This document shows positions 15,396 through 23,483 of a stretch of 25,443 nucleotides of DNA, piece after piece. The stretch is from Clostridium sp. UBA1056 (GTDB lineage: Bacteria > Bacillota > Clostridia > Clostridiales > Clostridiaceae), in the NCBI GenBank assembly GCA_002316385.1, contig DCDL01000002.1, positions 55,491 to 80,933 on the forward strand. Direction: 5' to 3'. Numbering within the stretch: the stretch's first letter is position 1; the number at the start of each line of letters is the position of its first letter. A model generated the notes under the pieces. It was not told the DNA's origin, ran no database searches, and was given only the letters and a program-made list of their open reading frames with translations. Both the position numbers and the translations under genes were made by a program.

Positions 15396-16451
15396 CTACC
15401 ACAAATAATTTTTCTGTAATATAGTTCTCTTTTCTGTATTAACGCCATATTCTTTTTCTAAATATTTATCAATAGAGCCGTATCTTTCTTTAATTGTATT
15501 TAAAGCACTTTCTATATATTCTTTTCTTACCTCCATAAAGACTTTGAAAATTTCTTTGCTGTCGTCATCCATTACAAAGTTACCAAGAGATTTAAATAAT
15601 GCTTCATTCATATTGGAGCGATATAAATTAGTTAATAAATAGTCTTCTATGACAGTTTCCTCTTGTACTCCTAATGCTAGTAATATTAATGCAGAACCTA
15701 TACCTGTTCTATCTTTACCAGCTGTACAATGCTGAACTATTGGCATTTTATCTGGATATTCGATATATTCCATAAGCTTTTTAAATGCCTTGTTATCAAA
15801 TACCATCTCTCTATAACACGTTTTAAGAAGATCCTCTAGATTTCCTAATGCTTTTAAGCTTTTACTTTCCTTAATCAAGGAAAACATATCAAAATTAACA
15901 TCACTATTATCAAAAGATTTTATTCCAGAAATATTTATATTTTCAATTCCATCAATTGATGGATCTGGTTTTGCATTAACTTCACCCTTTGAGCGATAAT
16001 CCAAAATTGTTTTTATACCTAAACTTTTTAGATATTCTATATCCTCTTCCATTAAACCAGCTAACTCATCAGAACGATAGAAGATATTCCACTTAACTCT
16101 TCTACCATCCTTTGTTTTATATCCTCCTATATCACGAAAGTTACTAGTACCCTTAAACGGTATTAATACTTCTGCAACTATTTCTGAAACATATCCCTTA
16201 GCTTTTAAAATAAAATAATTCCTTCTTTTAGTATCTGGATCATGAAAAATAACTGTGGTCTCTCCTTCTACAGTTGTAATATATTCTTCAATTCCATTTA
16301 TCTCAGGAGTTTTATTCCAATAAATCTTAACCTGGTTAAGTTCTTTTTCTGACTTCCAGCTAATATTTATTTTGTTATCATTAATTCTCATAATCTTTAC
16401 ATTTTTAAAATATTTTTTTTCTCTCTCTACCTTAAAAAAGTCCATACTCAT
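15396..16451 (-). CDS. Tyrosine-protein phosphatase (Y_phosphatase3/LipA-like) with N-terminal FnIII-like domain
   Basis: The catalytic P-loop HCTAGKDRTG at residues 241-250 (nucleophile Cys242, Arg248) and the segment NFRDIGGYKTKDGRRVKW identify the bacterial Y_phosphatase3 group, which includes MptpB and Listeria LipA. These act on phosphotyrosine and, in some members, phosphoinositides. Residues about 15-100 form a separate beta-rich, fibronectin-III-like domain (ISWKSEKELNQVKIYWN) before the phosphatase domain. There is no signal peptide, so it should be cytosolic. AAGGAGAGA precedes the ATG; a second ATG two codons later is also plausible. The DJ-1-like gene lies 95 bp upstream on the same strand with no clear terminator between, so co-transcription is possible. 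Confidence 0.88.
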   Translation of the reverse strand: MSMDFFKVEREKKYFKNVKIMRINDNKINISWKSEKELNQVKIYWNKTPEINGIEEYITTVEGETTVIFHDPDTKRRNYFILKAKGYVSEIVAEVLIPFKGTSNFRDIGGYKTKDGRRVKWNIFYRSDELAGLMEEDIEYLKSLGIKTILDYRSKGEVNAKPDPSIDGIENINISGIKSFDNSDVNFDMFSLIKESKSLKALGNLEDLLKTCYREMVFDNKAFKKLMEYIEYPDKMPIVQHCTAGKDRTGIGSALILLALGVQEETVIEDYLLTNLYRSNMNEALFKSLGNFVMDDDSKEIFKVFMEVRKEYIESALNTIKERYGSIDKYLEKEYGVNTEKRTILQKNYLW

Positions 16452-16546
16452 TCTCTCCTTAACACAAATTACATTTTGTTCACTATAGAAAATCTAAAAA
16501 CTAACATTTCTTATTTACATTAAACTTTACTTTTTTATAAAATTCA

Positions 16547-17128
16547 CTACTTAAAACCCATGGCTACTTTAACCACTTCCATCTTTTCTTTAGATGTTAA
16601 CATTTCTAATAATTTAAATGCAACACCTGAAGCTGTTTCTGGACAATATGATGTAATAATATTTCTATCAATAACTATAGGTTCGTTTATCACATTAACT
16701 CCAAATGTTTTTAACTCTTTTTGTCTGTACCCATCTTTTAAATGATATGTGGTCGCATTTCTATTCTCTAAAACACCACTTTTACCTATTGGTAATGCCC
16801 CTACGCATATAGTTGCAATTATCTTATTTTTATTATCAAATTGTCTTATTAGTTCCAAAAGCTTTTCATCATAAGCTTCTTCATAGAACCCAAACTCTTC
16901 AAATCCACCTGGAATAGCCAATGCATCATAATCATCAACATTTATCTCATCTACTAACTTGTCTACACCAATAGGAATATTAAATGTACTCATAACTTGC
17001 TTAGTAAATCCACAGGTTACAACCTCTGTGTCATATCCATAATCATTTCTAGCCCATCCTAACACATCAACAAATACACTTAGCTCCATGGTTTCAACAC
17101 CCTTAGCTAAAAATAATAAAGTCTTCAT
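16547..17128 (-). CDS. DJ-1/PfpI family protein
   Basis: A small cytosolic protein of the DJ-1/PfpI superfamily, 193 residues. The start MKTLLFLAKGVETMELSVFV aligns by eye with DJ-1, where Glu15 would equal the conserved Glu18. The nucleophile elbow is ATICVGALPIG with Cys108, and PGGFEEFG (73-80) forms the usual PGG loop. Members include deglycase/chaperone proteins, glyoxalase III and proteases; the Glu-Cys pair here fits the DJ-1 branch (YajL/DJ-1-like). GGGGAGG precedes the ATG at good spacing. It may be co-transcribed with the phosphatase gene downstream. Its substrate cannot be told from the sequence. Confidence 0.9.
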   Translation of the reverse strand: MKTLLFLAKGVETMELSVFVDVLGWARNDYGYDTEVVTCGFTKQVMSTFNIPIGVDKLVDEINVDDYDALAIPGGFEEFGFYEEAYDEKLLELIRQFDNKNKIIATICVGALPIGKSGVLENRNATTYHLKDGYRQKELKTFGVNVINEPIVIDRNIITSYCPETASGVAFKLLEMLTSKEKMEVVKVAMGFK

Positions 17129-17198
17129 AGTATATCCTCCCCAATCTACTTATTTATCTCATTATAAATTACATATCATATATCAGTATAATTCATAA

Positions 17199-17232
17199 AA
17201 AATGGAGCGTCTATCAATAGATGCTCCATTTT
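17199..17232 (-). terminator. Terminator of the collagenase gene
   Basis: AAAATGGAGCGTCTAT (17199-17214) pairs with the segment 17217-17232 with one wobble. A T-run follows on the minus strand. It lies 100 bp after the collagenase stop. Confidence 0.85.
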
Positions 17233-17331
17233 AGCTTACCTCGTAATATAATAATTGTGAATATACTTCAATTATTAATTGCTTAGTCTTAATTAGCTAT
17301 CTTATTTTTAGGTACAATCAAATAAATATGC

Positions 17332-20300
17332 CTATTTTACACTTAATTGATAAGTTCCTTGACCACTGTAGTTATAAACTTCAATATAATACTTTCCTGG
17401 TTTAGCTGTAAAAGTAGTGCTTGCATTTTGCCCTACTAAATTTTTAGGGTATTCTATATAATTATTCAAATCTGATTCATGATACACCTTCCATGACATT
17501 CCTAAACCATTAGCTGCATTTGTTGATATATTTATTTCCTTTTCACTATCCACATTAAAGCAGAATATATCCTTACTATCTTTTCCTCCTAATTCTGCAT
17601 CAAGTCTTGAATTAATAGCCATTAAGTTTGCCATATCAAAACTATTATTATCCTCTACCTCTTTAATCAACGGTTTTTGTTCTACAGTTTCTCCATTTAA
17701 GTTTCCTTTTATAGTTAATTGGTAATCATCCTTTGCTCCTCCAACTGAATATAGCTTTACAAAATATCTACCTGGTTTTGCATTGTATGCACCTGATAAA
17801 TTTAAACCATCTTTCTTACTCATATAAGCAACTGGTTCATCCAAATTATTCTCACTATACAATATCCATGTTGAGTTTGACAATCCATTAGTTTCAACAT
17901 TAATATCTATAACCCCTTTAGATGTTACATCAAAATAGAATATATCAATATCATTAACATCTAAACTACCATATACTGATTTAGATGTCACTACTGGTCC
18001 ATTTGCTTTATCAAAGGTATTATTAGCTTCTGTTTCACTACCAATACCTTCATTATTATCAATTTGTCCTGGTAATACCCCATGAATAGTTACATTCCAT
18101 ATTACATTTCCATTCTCAACCTTATAATCTGTCATATAACCTGTTAAAGTATCATACCCTGTCCATGTTTTTTCTGATAAAGTTTTAAGTCCAGCATCTA
18201 ATTTATTACTCATTTCTTCTTTATCAACTTTTTGACCCTTACTTGGGCCTGCGTTATAGGTTCCCTCTAAGGTAAAGCTTCTGAAGAATTGTGATCTATT
18301 TATATTAGTAGTTACTTGCTTTAATCCTAAGACACTTGCTATATCAGAATAAATTTCATTTTGATTTTTATACTCATGGTTTATTAAATAATCATCAGAA
18401 ACTAAAGGTATTGTTAATTCATTTGCATTATATTTATCTACTAAATCTTGCATATGACTATCATAGTTTAAACTCAAGTTAGTGTCGTTTGCATATATTT
18501 CTCTTATATAATCATATCTTTTAACATCATCATTTTGTAATGTAGTTACAAAATCATCCATTATTTGCATTTCATTCTCATACATATAATGTTTTAGAAC
18601 ATAAGCATATCTATAGAAATCAAATTGTCCTGATTGATAATTAGCATACATTGTGTCTTTTAAGCTATATCTATAGACTGGATCTGTCCATGCTATATTG
18701 CTTACCATAGATGCTCTTGGTAAAATTCCATCAGTACGAGTTGAACCTGCAAATAACTCTGCTCCACCCTCTTCAAACCAAGTCAATCTACCATTTCTAT
18801 ATATTTCAGTTTTTCCCCATAATCCTGGTACTATATATCTACTCTGTAAATAATGGGTATACTCATGACGGAATAATTCTTCTAAAGTATATATACTATC
18901 TTCTGGTGTTCTTTCATAAGTAAAAAATGTTCCTGTACCTTCTATATAAATACCACCATTATTAGTATCTAATCCATAAAGCATATTATTCATTGCATAT
19001 TCATTTGGACTATTATATATTACAATGGTTAAAATATCATCTGCATTGCCTACTTCTAGCGGTTCATCATCTCCAACCACTCTATGGAATTGAGCTTTAA
19101 CTTCCTTAGCTGCCCAGTATAATCTTTTAATCTTCTCTTCAGCAACCTTATCCCCTGCTTTTACAACAATTGTTTCATCATCAAAAGTATAAGTTTTAGG
19201 TAAATATTTTTGCTTTCCTGCCTCTTTTGCATCTTCATAATTAATATTATTACCATTATAATCTATACCCTTATACTCCCAATCTATTGATGACATGCAT
19301 TGGAAGTATTGATAGCCAAGATATTCATATAAAGTTAATCCCTCAGTAATAACTCTTAATCCTTCTCTAGGATTAGTATGAACTCTACCTACTTGAGCAA
19401 CTTTAAATAAAGAGTTATTGATAAGTGATTCTGTGTTACTATTAACCTGCCCATGTAATGCTAATCTACCCATTTCATTGATGTAAGTATCACACTTATT
19501 TTCCCACTTTGTACCTTGGAAACTCCAATTATTATGAAATCCATACAAATATAAGTCATAAGAAGGTCCAATAATTAAATTGTATATAGCAATCTCATAG
19601 GATAAATTACCCAAATAAGACTCTATGTTATCATTGTAACCTTTCATTATGTTTGCAGCAGCTGTAATTATTTTTGGATCAGTATAATATTGAGATAATA
19701 ATCCAAAGCCTTGTAATACATATGTTTGTTTTTCTTCCCCAATATTAAGATTTGGATTACTAGCCATAGCTTGAAGTGATGGCTTTAACTTTTCTTTATA
19801 TTGTGCTGTAGTATATTTTTCTAAATCATTATTATAAAAACCTAAGAAATATGCCGCTCTTACAACTTCAATTAATGTTGAAATCCCTTTATCATCAGTT
19901 GCTGTAAAGGTTTTACCACTCTCTCCTATTGCTTTAATTAATTCATCCATTCTTGCATCATCATTAAAAAACTCAAAGGTATCATCATTAAATGAATATG
20001 GATTTTCTATAGTCTTATAAATCTGATTAAAGTCTATACTTTTAAGAACATCTATTAAATCAGTATAACTTAATTTATTTAAGTCCTTAATTGTATAATA
20101 TGCTTGTACACTTCTTATAGATTCTTCTGATTCACTGTCACTAGCTTTATCCGATGGACCCACTGGTTCATTTTTACTATTGACCTTTTTTGCAGTAACC
20201 TCATCATTAATACGTAGTACATCCCCATAGTCATTAATCACTGTATTGTTTTTGTTAATCTCATTCAGCATATTGTTTTTTGAGGCATCAAAAGTACTTA

Positions 20301-20442
20301 AAGAATTTAATTCTTCGTTTCTAGTGGCTGAATTTATTTCTGCACTTGGAAAATTAGTAAAAAGAACACTTGATATAACCATACCGGCCATTACTTTACA
20401 GAATGTACTCTTTCCACATGAATAAAATGGTTTTTTCATCAT
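17332..20442 (-). CDS. Secreted M9 collagenase (clostridial ColA/ColH type)
   Basis: Secreted zinc metalloprotease of 1,036 residues that would degrade native collagen. A signal peptide (MMKKPFYSCGK, then a hydrophobic stretch to about residue 33) and a propeptide-like region precede an activator domain (about 110-385) and the peptidase domain. The zinc site is HEYTH (His526, Glu527, His530) with the third ligand Glu558 in WFEEGGAELFAGS; spacing is the same as in C. histolyticum ColG (523/524/527/555). Two C-terminal PPC-type collagen-binding domains follow (about 815-925 and 930-1036), each starting with a Glu/Asn-rich calcium-site motif (ETEANNTF, EVEDNNSF). I see no PKD domain between them and the peptidase part. 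GGAGG precedes the ATG. It is a single-gene transcript with its own promoter and terminator. Confidence 0.95.
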   Translation of the reverse strand: MMKKPFYSCGKSTFCKVMAGMVISSVLFTNFPSAEINSATRNEELNSLSTFDASKNNMLNEINKNNTVINDYGDVLRINDEVTAKKVNSKNEPVGPSDKASDSESEESIRSVQAYYTIKDLNKLSYTDLIDVLKSIDFNQIYKTIENPYSFNDDTFEFFNDDARMDELIKAIGESGKTFTATDDKGISTLIEVVRAAYFLGFYNNDLEKYTTAQYKEKLKPSLQAMASNPNLNIGEEKQTYVLQGFGLLSQYYTDPKIITAAANIMKGYNDNIESYLGNLSYEIAIYNLIIGPSYDLYLYGFHNNWSFQGTKWENKCDTYINEMGRLALHGQVNSNTESLINNSLFKVAQVGRVHTNPREGLRVITEGLTLYEYLGYQYFQCMSSIDWEYKGIDYNGNNINYEDAKEAGKQKYLPKTYTFDDETIVVKAGDKVAEEKIKRLYWAAKEVKAQFHRVVGDDEPLEVGNADDILTIVIYNSPNEYAMNNMLYGLDTNNGGIYIEGTGTFFTYERTPEDSIYTLEELFRHEYTHYLQSRYIVPGLWGKTEIYRNGRLTWFEEGGAELFAGSTRTDGILPRASMVSNIAWTDPVYRYSLKDTMYANYQSGQFDFYRYAYVLKHYMYENEMQIMDDFVTTLQNDDVKRYDYIREIYANDTNLSLNYDSHMQDLVDKYNANELTIPLVSDDYLINHEYKNQNEIYSDIASVLGLKQVTTNINRSQFFRSFTLEGTYNAGPSKGQKVDKEEMSNKLDAGLKTLSEKTWTGYDTLTGYMTDYKVENGNVIWNVTIHGVLPGQIDNNEGIGSETEANNTFDKANGPVVTSKSVYGSLDVNDIDIFYFDVTSKGVIDINVETNGLSNSTWILYSENNLDEPVAYMSKKDGLNLSGAYNAKPGRYFVKLYSVGGAKDDYQLTIKGNLNGETVEQKPLIKEVEDNNSFDMANLMAINSRLDAELGGKDSKDIFCFNVDSEKEINISTNAANGLGMSWKVYHESDLNNYIEYPKNLVGQNASTTFTAKPGKYYIEVYNYSGQGTYQLSVK

Positions 20443-20669
20443 ATTGCTTCCTCCAATATTATTATTTTATGTATCCAAAACCAAAATTAAGAATATCTCG
20501 GAAATTAGTTGTCTAATAATCCATTTTACAAATTAATATTTCACGTTCTCAATACAAAGCCTCATTTATAAAATACTTTATTCAATTTACTACAGCATAA
20601 CTATTTCGCATCTTCCTTACCATATTTTAGGTTTTAGTTTACATCCTATGATACTCATTCTACCATATA

Positions 20670-20698
20670 ATTATATCTATTTTAACCATTTTTGTTAA
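20670..20698 (-). promoter_or_regulatory. Sigma-A promoter of the collagenase gene
   Basis: Minus-strand -35 TTAACA (20693-20698), an exact 17-bp spacer and -10 TATAAT (20670-20675). Transcription from here would give a leader of about 220 bases, unusually long. A nine-codon frame MRNSYAVVN preceded by AAGGAAG lies in the leader but may be chance. I saw no VirR-box pair. The stretch 20,699-20,893 is AT-rich and shows no gene. Confidence 0.65.
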
Positions 20699-20893
20699 AT
20701 ATTTCTTGTCGATATCATTTTCAATTATTCTCTGTATAGTTATCTATTAAGTCAATTTCTTTATCATCATATTTATTTTTTTGTTGCTATTTATATTATT
20801 AAACTAGTTTTGAAAGATAATCTTTTTATATCCAAATTAACTATCAAAATTAATTTTCTTGAAATTAACATAGAACTTAATGGCAAAGAGAAA

Positions 20894-20922
20894 AAGCACC
20901 AGTCCCTCAAAGACTAATGCTT
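20894..20922 (-). terminator. Terminator left behind a decayed gene
   Basis: AAGCACCAGTC (20894-20904) pairs with GACTAATGCTT (20912-20922), with two wobbles, and TTTCTCTTT follows on the minus strand. It lies 27 bp after the stop of the gene remnant at 20949. Confidence 0.65.
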
Positions 20923-20948
20923 TATTCCACATTACTAATATCATTACT

Positions 20949-21113
20949 TTATTCTTCTACCTTTAATTTTATTGGAAACAATAAATCTAATTGATGTTCA
21001 TCACTTTCTGGCCAATTAAGATTTGAATGATAAATAACCTAATTTACTTATGATATGTTTTTGCATAACTACTTCAAGTGAGATTTTCTATGTTTTATTA
21101 CTAGTATCTTCAT
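20949..21113 (-). pseudogene. Remnant of a decayed gene (family not recognised)
   Basis: The last 29 codons before TAA (20949-21038) encode a protein-like tail, VIYHSNLNWPESDEHQLD then LLFPIKLKVEE, that begins directly after an in-frame stop and has no start codon. In the next frame, partly overlapping, is another coding-like piece, KISLEVVMQKHIISKLGYLS. An AGGAG and ATG at about 21,111-21,120 could be the old start. Together they look like the two ends of a gene that lost its middle and suffered frameshifts. The tail ending LLFPIK slightly recalls GyrI-like effector-binding domains, but this is a guess. The terminator just downstream is intact. Confidence 0.4.
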
Positions 21114-21149
21114 ATCTCCTTTAAATATAGTGTATAAAAGTTTAACTTT

Positions 21150-22595
21150 CTACTTTATATTTTTAATAACAAATTCATGCATACGATCTACTGTAAAACC
21201 TAATTTTTCATACAAAAACTTTGCTGGATTTCCTTCAACTACCCATAGAGTCACCTTTTCACATCCTCTATCTAGTAGCTTATTAACAGAATAGCTTACT
21301 AAATTTTTGCCGTATCCCTTACCTTGCTTATCTACAGCTACTGCAACTCCATCTATTTCATTATCTTCGATTCTTGCAACGGCTACTATTTCATTATTAT
21401 TTCTTAATATAAATATGTTATTTGCATTTTCTTTATATGCATTTTTCTGTTTTTCACTAGGAGAGCCCAATGTAGACTCTAACCCCACCAATAAACGCAT
21501 TTTATGAAAAGCCTCACTAAAGATTTTCTGACATTCATAATAATCCTTATCTTCATAATTCATAATTTCATAATTGTCTACTGTCAGTTTATCATCACTA
21601 TAAATCATGAGACTTGAGTAAAACCAATGTCTATATCCATTTTTATATAAAAACGATTTTTCCAATTCATTATCCTTAAAATCACATACTACTTTCTGAA
21701 CGCCAACACTTCTCATATTGTCCTCTAATGCTTTCAAAATCATAGTCCCAATTCCTTCTTTTCTTCTTGATGGTTTCACATATAATGTCATGCTGCTTTC
21801 TTTATCTTCATCAGCAAATACTCCTACAGCAATAATTTCTTTTTCATCCTCAACAATAACTCCGTGATTTGGGCATTGTTCTAAGCATTTAATTATATCT
21901 TCTTTTACAAAATTATTTCCTGAAATAAGTTCACTTATTGCTGATTTATATTCATTTTTATACTGTTTAACATTTAAATCCATAAGCTTATTATTTTTCC
22001 ATTTATCTTTATTGAGTTTGTAATAGTAAAATTTCTGACTATCAATCTCAATAGTACCCATTAATCTAAAACCACATTTTTGTATTACCATATTTGAAGG
22101 GATATTATATGTTAATGCAGTGGCATTTAACACATCAGTATTAGTGTTCTCAAATAAGTATTTAATTAGACCTTGAACAGCTTGAGTTGCATACCCCTTA
22201 CATGTATAATTTTTTGAAATAGCATAACCTATCTCTCTATTTGGCGGAGGTAATTCATCTTTTAAACCTGAAGTAATCCAACCAATAAGCTCATTTGTCT
22301 CTTTTAATATAATTCCTAATCGCAGAGCATGTCCTTTAATATTAGGGATATTAGGAACAGCCTCCAAGAACTCTTTATTCTCTTTAATTTCGTATTTAGT
22401 TAACCATTCTCTACGTTTCTCCTTTGTTGCTATCCAATCAGGTAGAAATTCCTTTATTTCAGATTGTAAAGTAATATTATATATTGCATCCAAATCTTCC
22501 ATTTGGAACTCTCTTAGTACTATATCCATACATTCTATTGTAAAAACATTTTTTGAATTTGCGTTATTAAGATTTGTAGCATTTCTATTAGGCAT
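21150..22595 (-). CDS. Triple-domain GNAT acetyltransferase
   Basis: One polypeptide of about 481 residues with three GNAT folds in a row. Domain 1 (about 18-190) is RimJ/RimL-like: MDIVLREFQMEDLDAIYNIT, EIGYAISKNYTCKGYATQAV and FYYYKLNKDKWKN. Domain 2 (about 198-330) has the acetyl-CoA loop RRKEGIGTMILKALE. Domain 3 (about 338-480) has KQGKGYGKNLV and the C-terminal phrase PAKFLYEKLGFTVD. The start at 22595 is preferred because the earlier ATG (22607) abuts the AAAGGA site; the next ATG is 12 bases away. No internal ribosome binding site is seen before the Met that opens domain 2. Domains 2-3 resemble the common two-GNAT proteins of about 290 residues, so this may be a fusion of a RimJ-like gene with such a gene. 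Substrates are unknown. Confidence 0.85.
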   Translation of the reverse strand: MPNRNATNLNNANSKNVFTIECMDIVLREFQMEDLDAIYNITLQSEIKEFLPDWIATKEKRREWLTKYEIKENKEFLEAVPNIPNIKGHALRLGIILKETNELIGWITSGLKDELPPPNREIGYAISKNYTCKGYATQAVQGLIKYLFENTNTDVLNATALTYNIPSNMVIQKCGFRLMGTIEIDSQKFYYYKLNKDKWKNNKLMDLNVKQYKNEYKSAISELISGNNFVKEDIIKCLEQCPNHGVIVEDEKEIIAVGVFADEDKESSMTLYVKPSRRKEGIGTMILKALEDNMRSVGVQKVVCDFKDNELEKSFLYKNGYRHWFYSSLMIYSDDKLTVDNYEIMNYEDKDYYECQKIFSEAFHKMRLLVGLESTLGSPSEKQKNAYKENANNIFILRNNNEIVAVARIEDNEIDGVAVAVDKQGKGYGKNLVSYSVNKLLDRGCEKVTLWVVEGNPAKFLYEKLGFTVDRMHEFVIKNIK

Positions 22596-22748
22596 AATAA
22601 TTATCATTCCTTTCAGTTACTAAGTAAATTTCTTAATATTACTTTGCTATTTTAAAGTACTCTTCCTTAGTTAACAAATGATTCCTTATTCCATAATAGC
22701 ATTAGACTTTTTATTAGAACAACCTAATACTTAATTCATAAATAAAAA

Positions 22749-22778
22749 TGCGCCACCCACTATAAATTAGACAGCACA
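22749..22778 (-). terminator. Terminator of the CD3324-family gene
   Basis: TGTGCTGTCTA and TGGGTGGCGCA (minus strand) can pair at all 11 positions in RNA with several G-U wobbles, around an 8-base loop, followed by TTTTTATTT. It lies 10 bp after the stop. The wobble content makes it less certain. No gene is seen in the rest of 22,608-22,748. Confidence 0.5.
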
Positions 22779-22788
22779 CTTTCTATTA

Positions 22789-23061
22789 TCATATGTTCTT
22801 TTTTTGTGAAATAATTCTTTGTATAGTTTTTGGTGACAAATAATATATTTCTGAAAGACTTTGAATAGATATTCCTGATAAATAATCTTCATATATCCTT
22901 CTATTTCTAGCCTGAAGTTCCTCTTTACTTTTAGTAAGTTCTCCCCATGCTATTTTATTCTCTTCTTTCTTTGGTATATAAATATATTCACCGTCAACAT
23001 ATTTTTGAATTATTTTTAATATATCTTCAGGGAAAATATCCCTGGCATTTGCATAGCTCAT
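22789..23061 (-). CDS. CD3324 family HTH protein
   Basis: A 90-residue protein of the clostridial CD3324 family, recognised from the pattern DILKIIQKYVDGEYIYIPKK, ARNRRIYEDYLSGISIQSLS and the tail SPKTIQRII. The last ~35 residues form a helix-turn-helix of the kind found in Mor/resolvase-like DNA-binding proteins (GISIQSLSEIYYLSPKTIQR). A transcriptional role is likely, but no target is known to me. AGGAGGAG precedes the ATG. It is a monocistronic gene with its own terminator; a 13-bp inverted repeat surrounds the possible promoter upstream, which could be an autoregulatory site. Confidence 0.85.
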   Translation of the reverse strand: MSYANARDIFPEDILKIIQKYVDGEYIYIPKKEENKIAWGELTKSKEELQARNRRIYEDYLSGISIQSLSEIYYLSPKTIQRIISQKKNI

Positions 23062-23100
23062 TATATGCTCCTCCTAAATGTACTTTTATTTTAGGATTTG

Positions 23101-23154
23101 AGCAAAGGCTATTTTATACTTTTAATCCTTAAATGATACACAATAGCCTTTGCT
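23101..23154. repeat. 13-bp perfect inverted repeat upstream of the CD3324-family gene
   Basis: AGCAAAGGCTATT (23101-23113) and its exact complement (23142-23154) are 28 bases apart, 40 bp before the ATG. Neither side has a T-run, so it is not a typical terminator. A possible minus-strand -10 (TATAAA, 23113-23118) lies between the arms, with a weak GTGTAT 17 bp upstream. This would fit a pair of operator half-sites or a leader hairpin. The stretch 23,155-23,350 shows no gene. Confidence 0.6.
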
Positions 23155-23350
23155 ATGCATACATAACATATTTCCTCATATACTATGCCCCTTTCTCCCC
23201 TAGCATTTATAACTTTTTAAATATGTTATAAAAGAAACAATTACTTTTATTTTTACTTATATATACAATTATAATATAGATTACCAATAGATGTCCAACA
23301 CTAGCTATTCAATTACTCATATTAATTGTGAAATATATTTACACAAAAAA

Positions 23351-23397
23351 TTATCCACTATTGTAGAATAATTTATCTAATTTACAATAATGGATAA
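23351..23397 (-). terminator. Terminator of the AIPR gene
   Basis: TTATCCACTATTGTAGA (23351-23367) pairs with TTTACAATAATGGATAA (23381-23397) with one mismatch, and TTTTTT follows on the minus strand. It lies about 87 bp past the AIPR stop. Confidence 0.75.
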
Positions 23398-23483
23398 CTT
23401 TCAAATCTATGTATACACCAATTTCATCAAAATGAACTGCTCTTGAGGAAGAAGTTTTTATTAATCCAATAATAACACTAACT

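Noticed and set aside
20443..20700. VirR boxes upstream of the collagenase gene
   Set aside because: Looked for paired CCAGTT-type boxes as in C. perfringens; none seen by eye.
21960..22020. Separate gene start at the Met opening the second GNAT domain
   Set aside because: No ribosome binding site upstream and no stop codon between domains.
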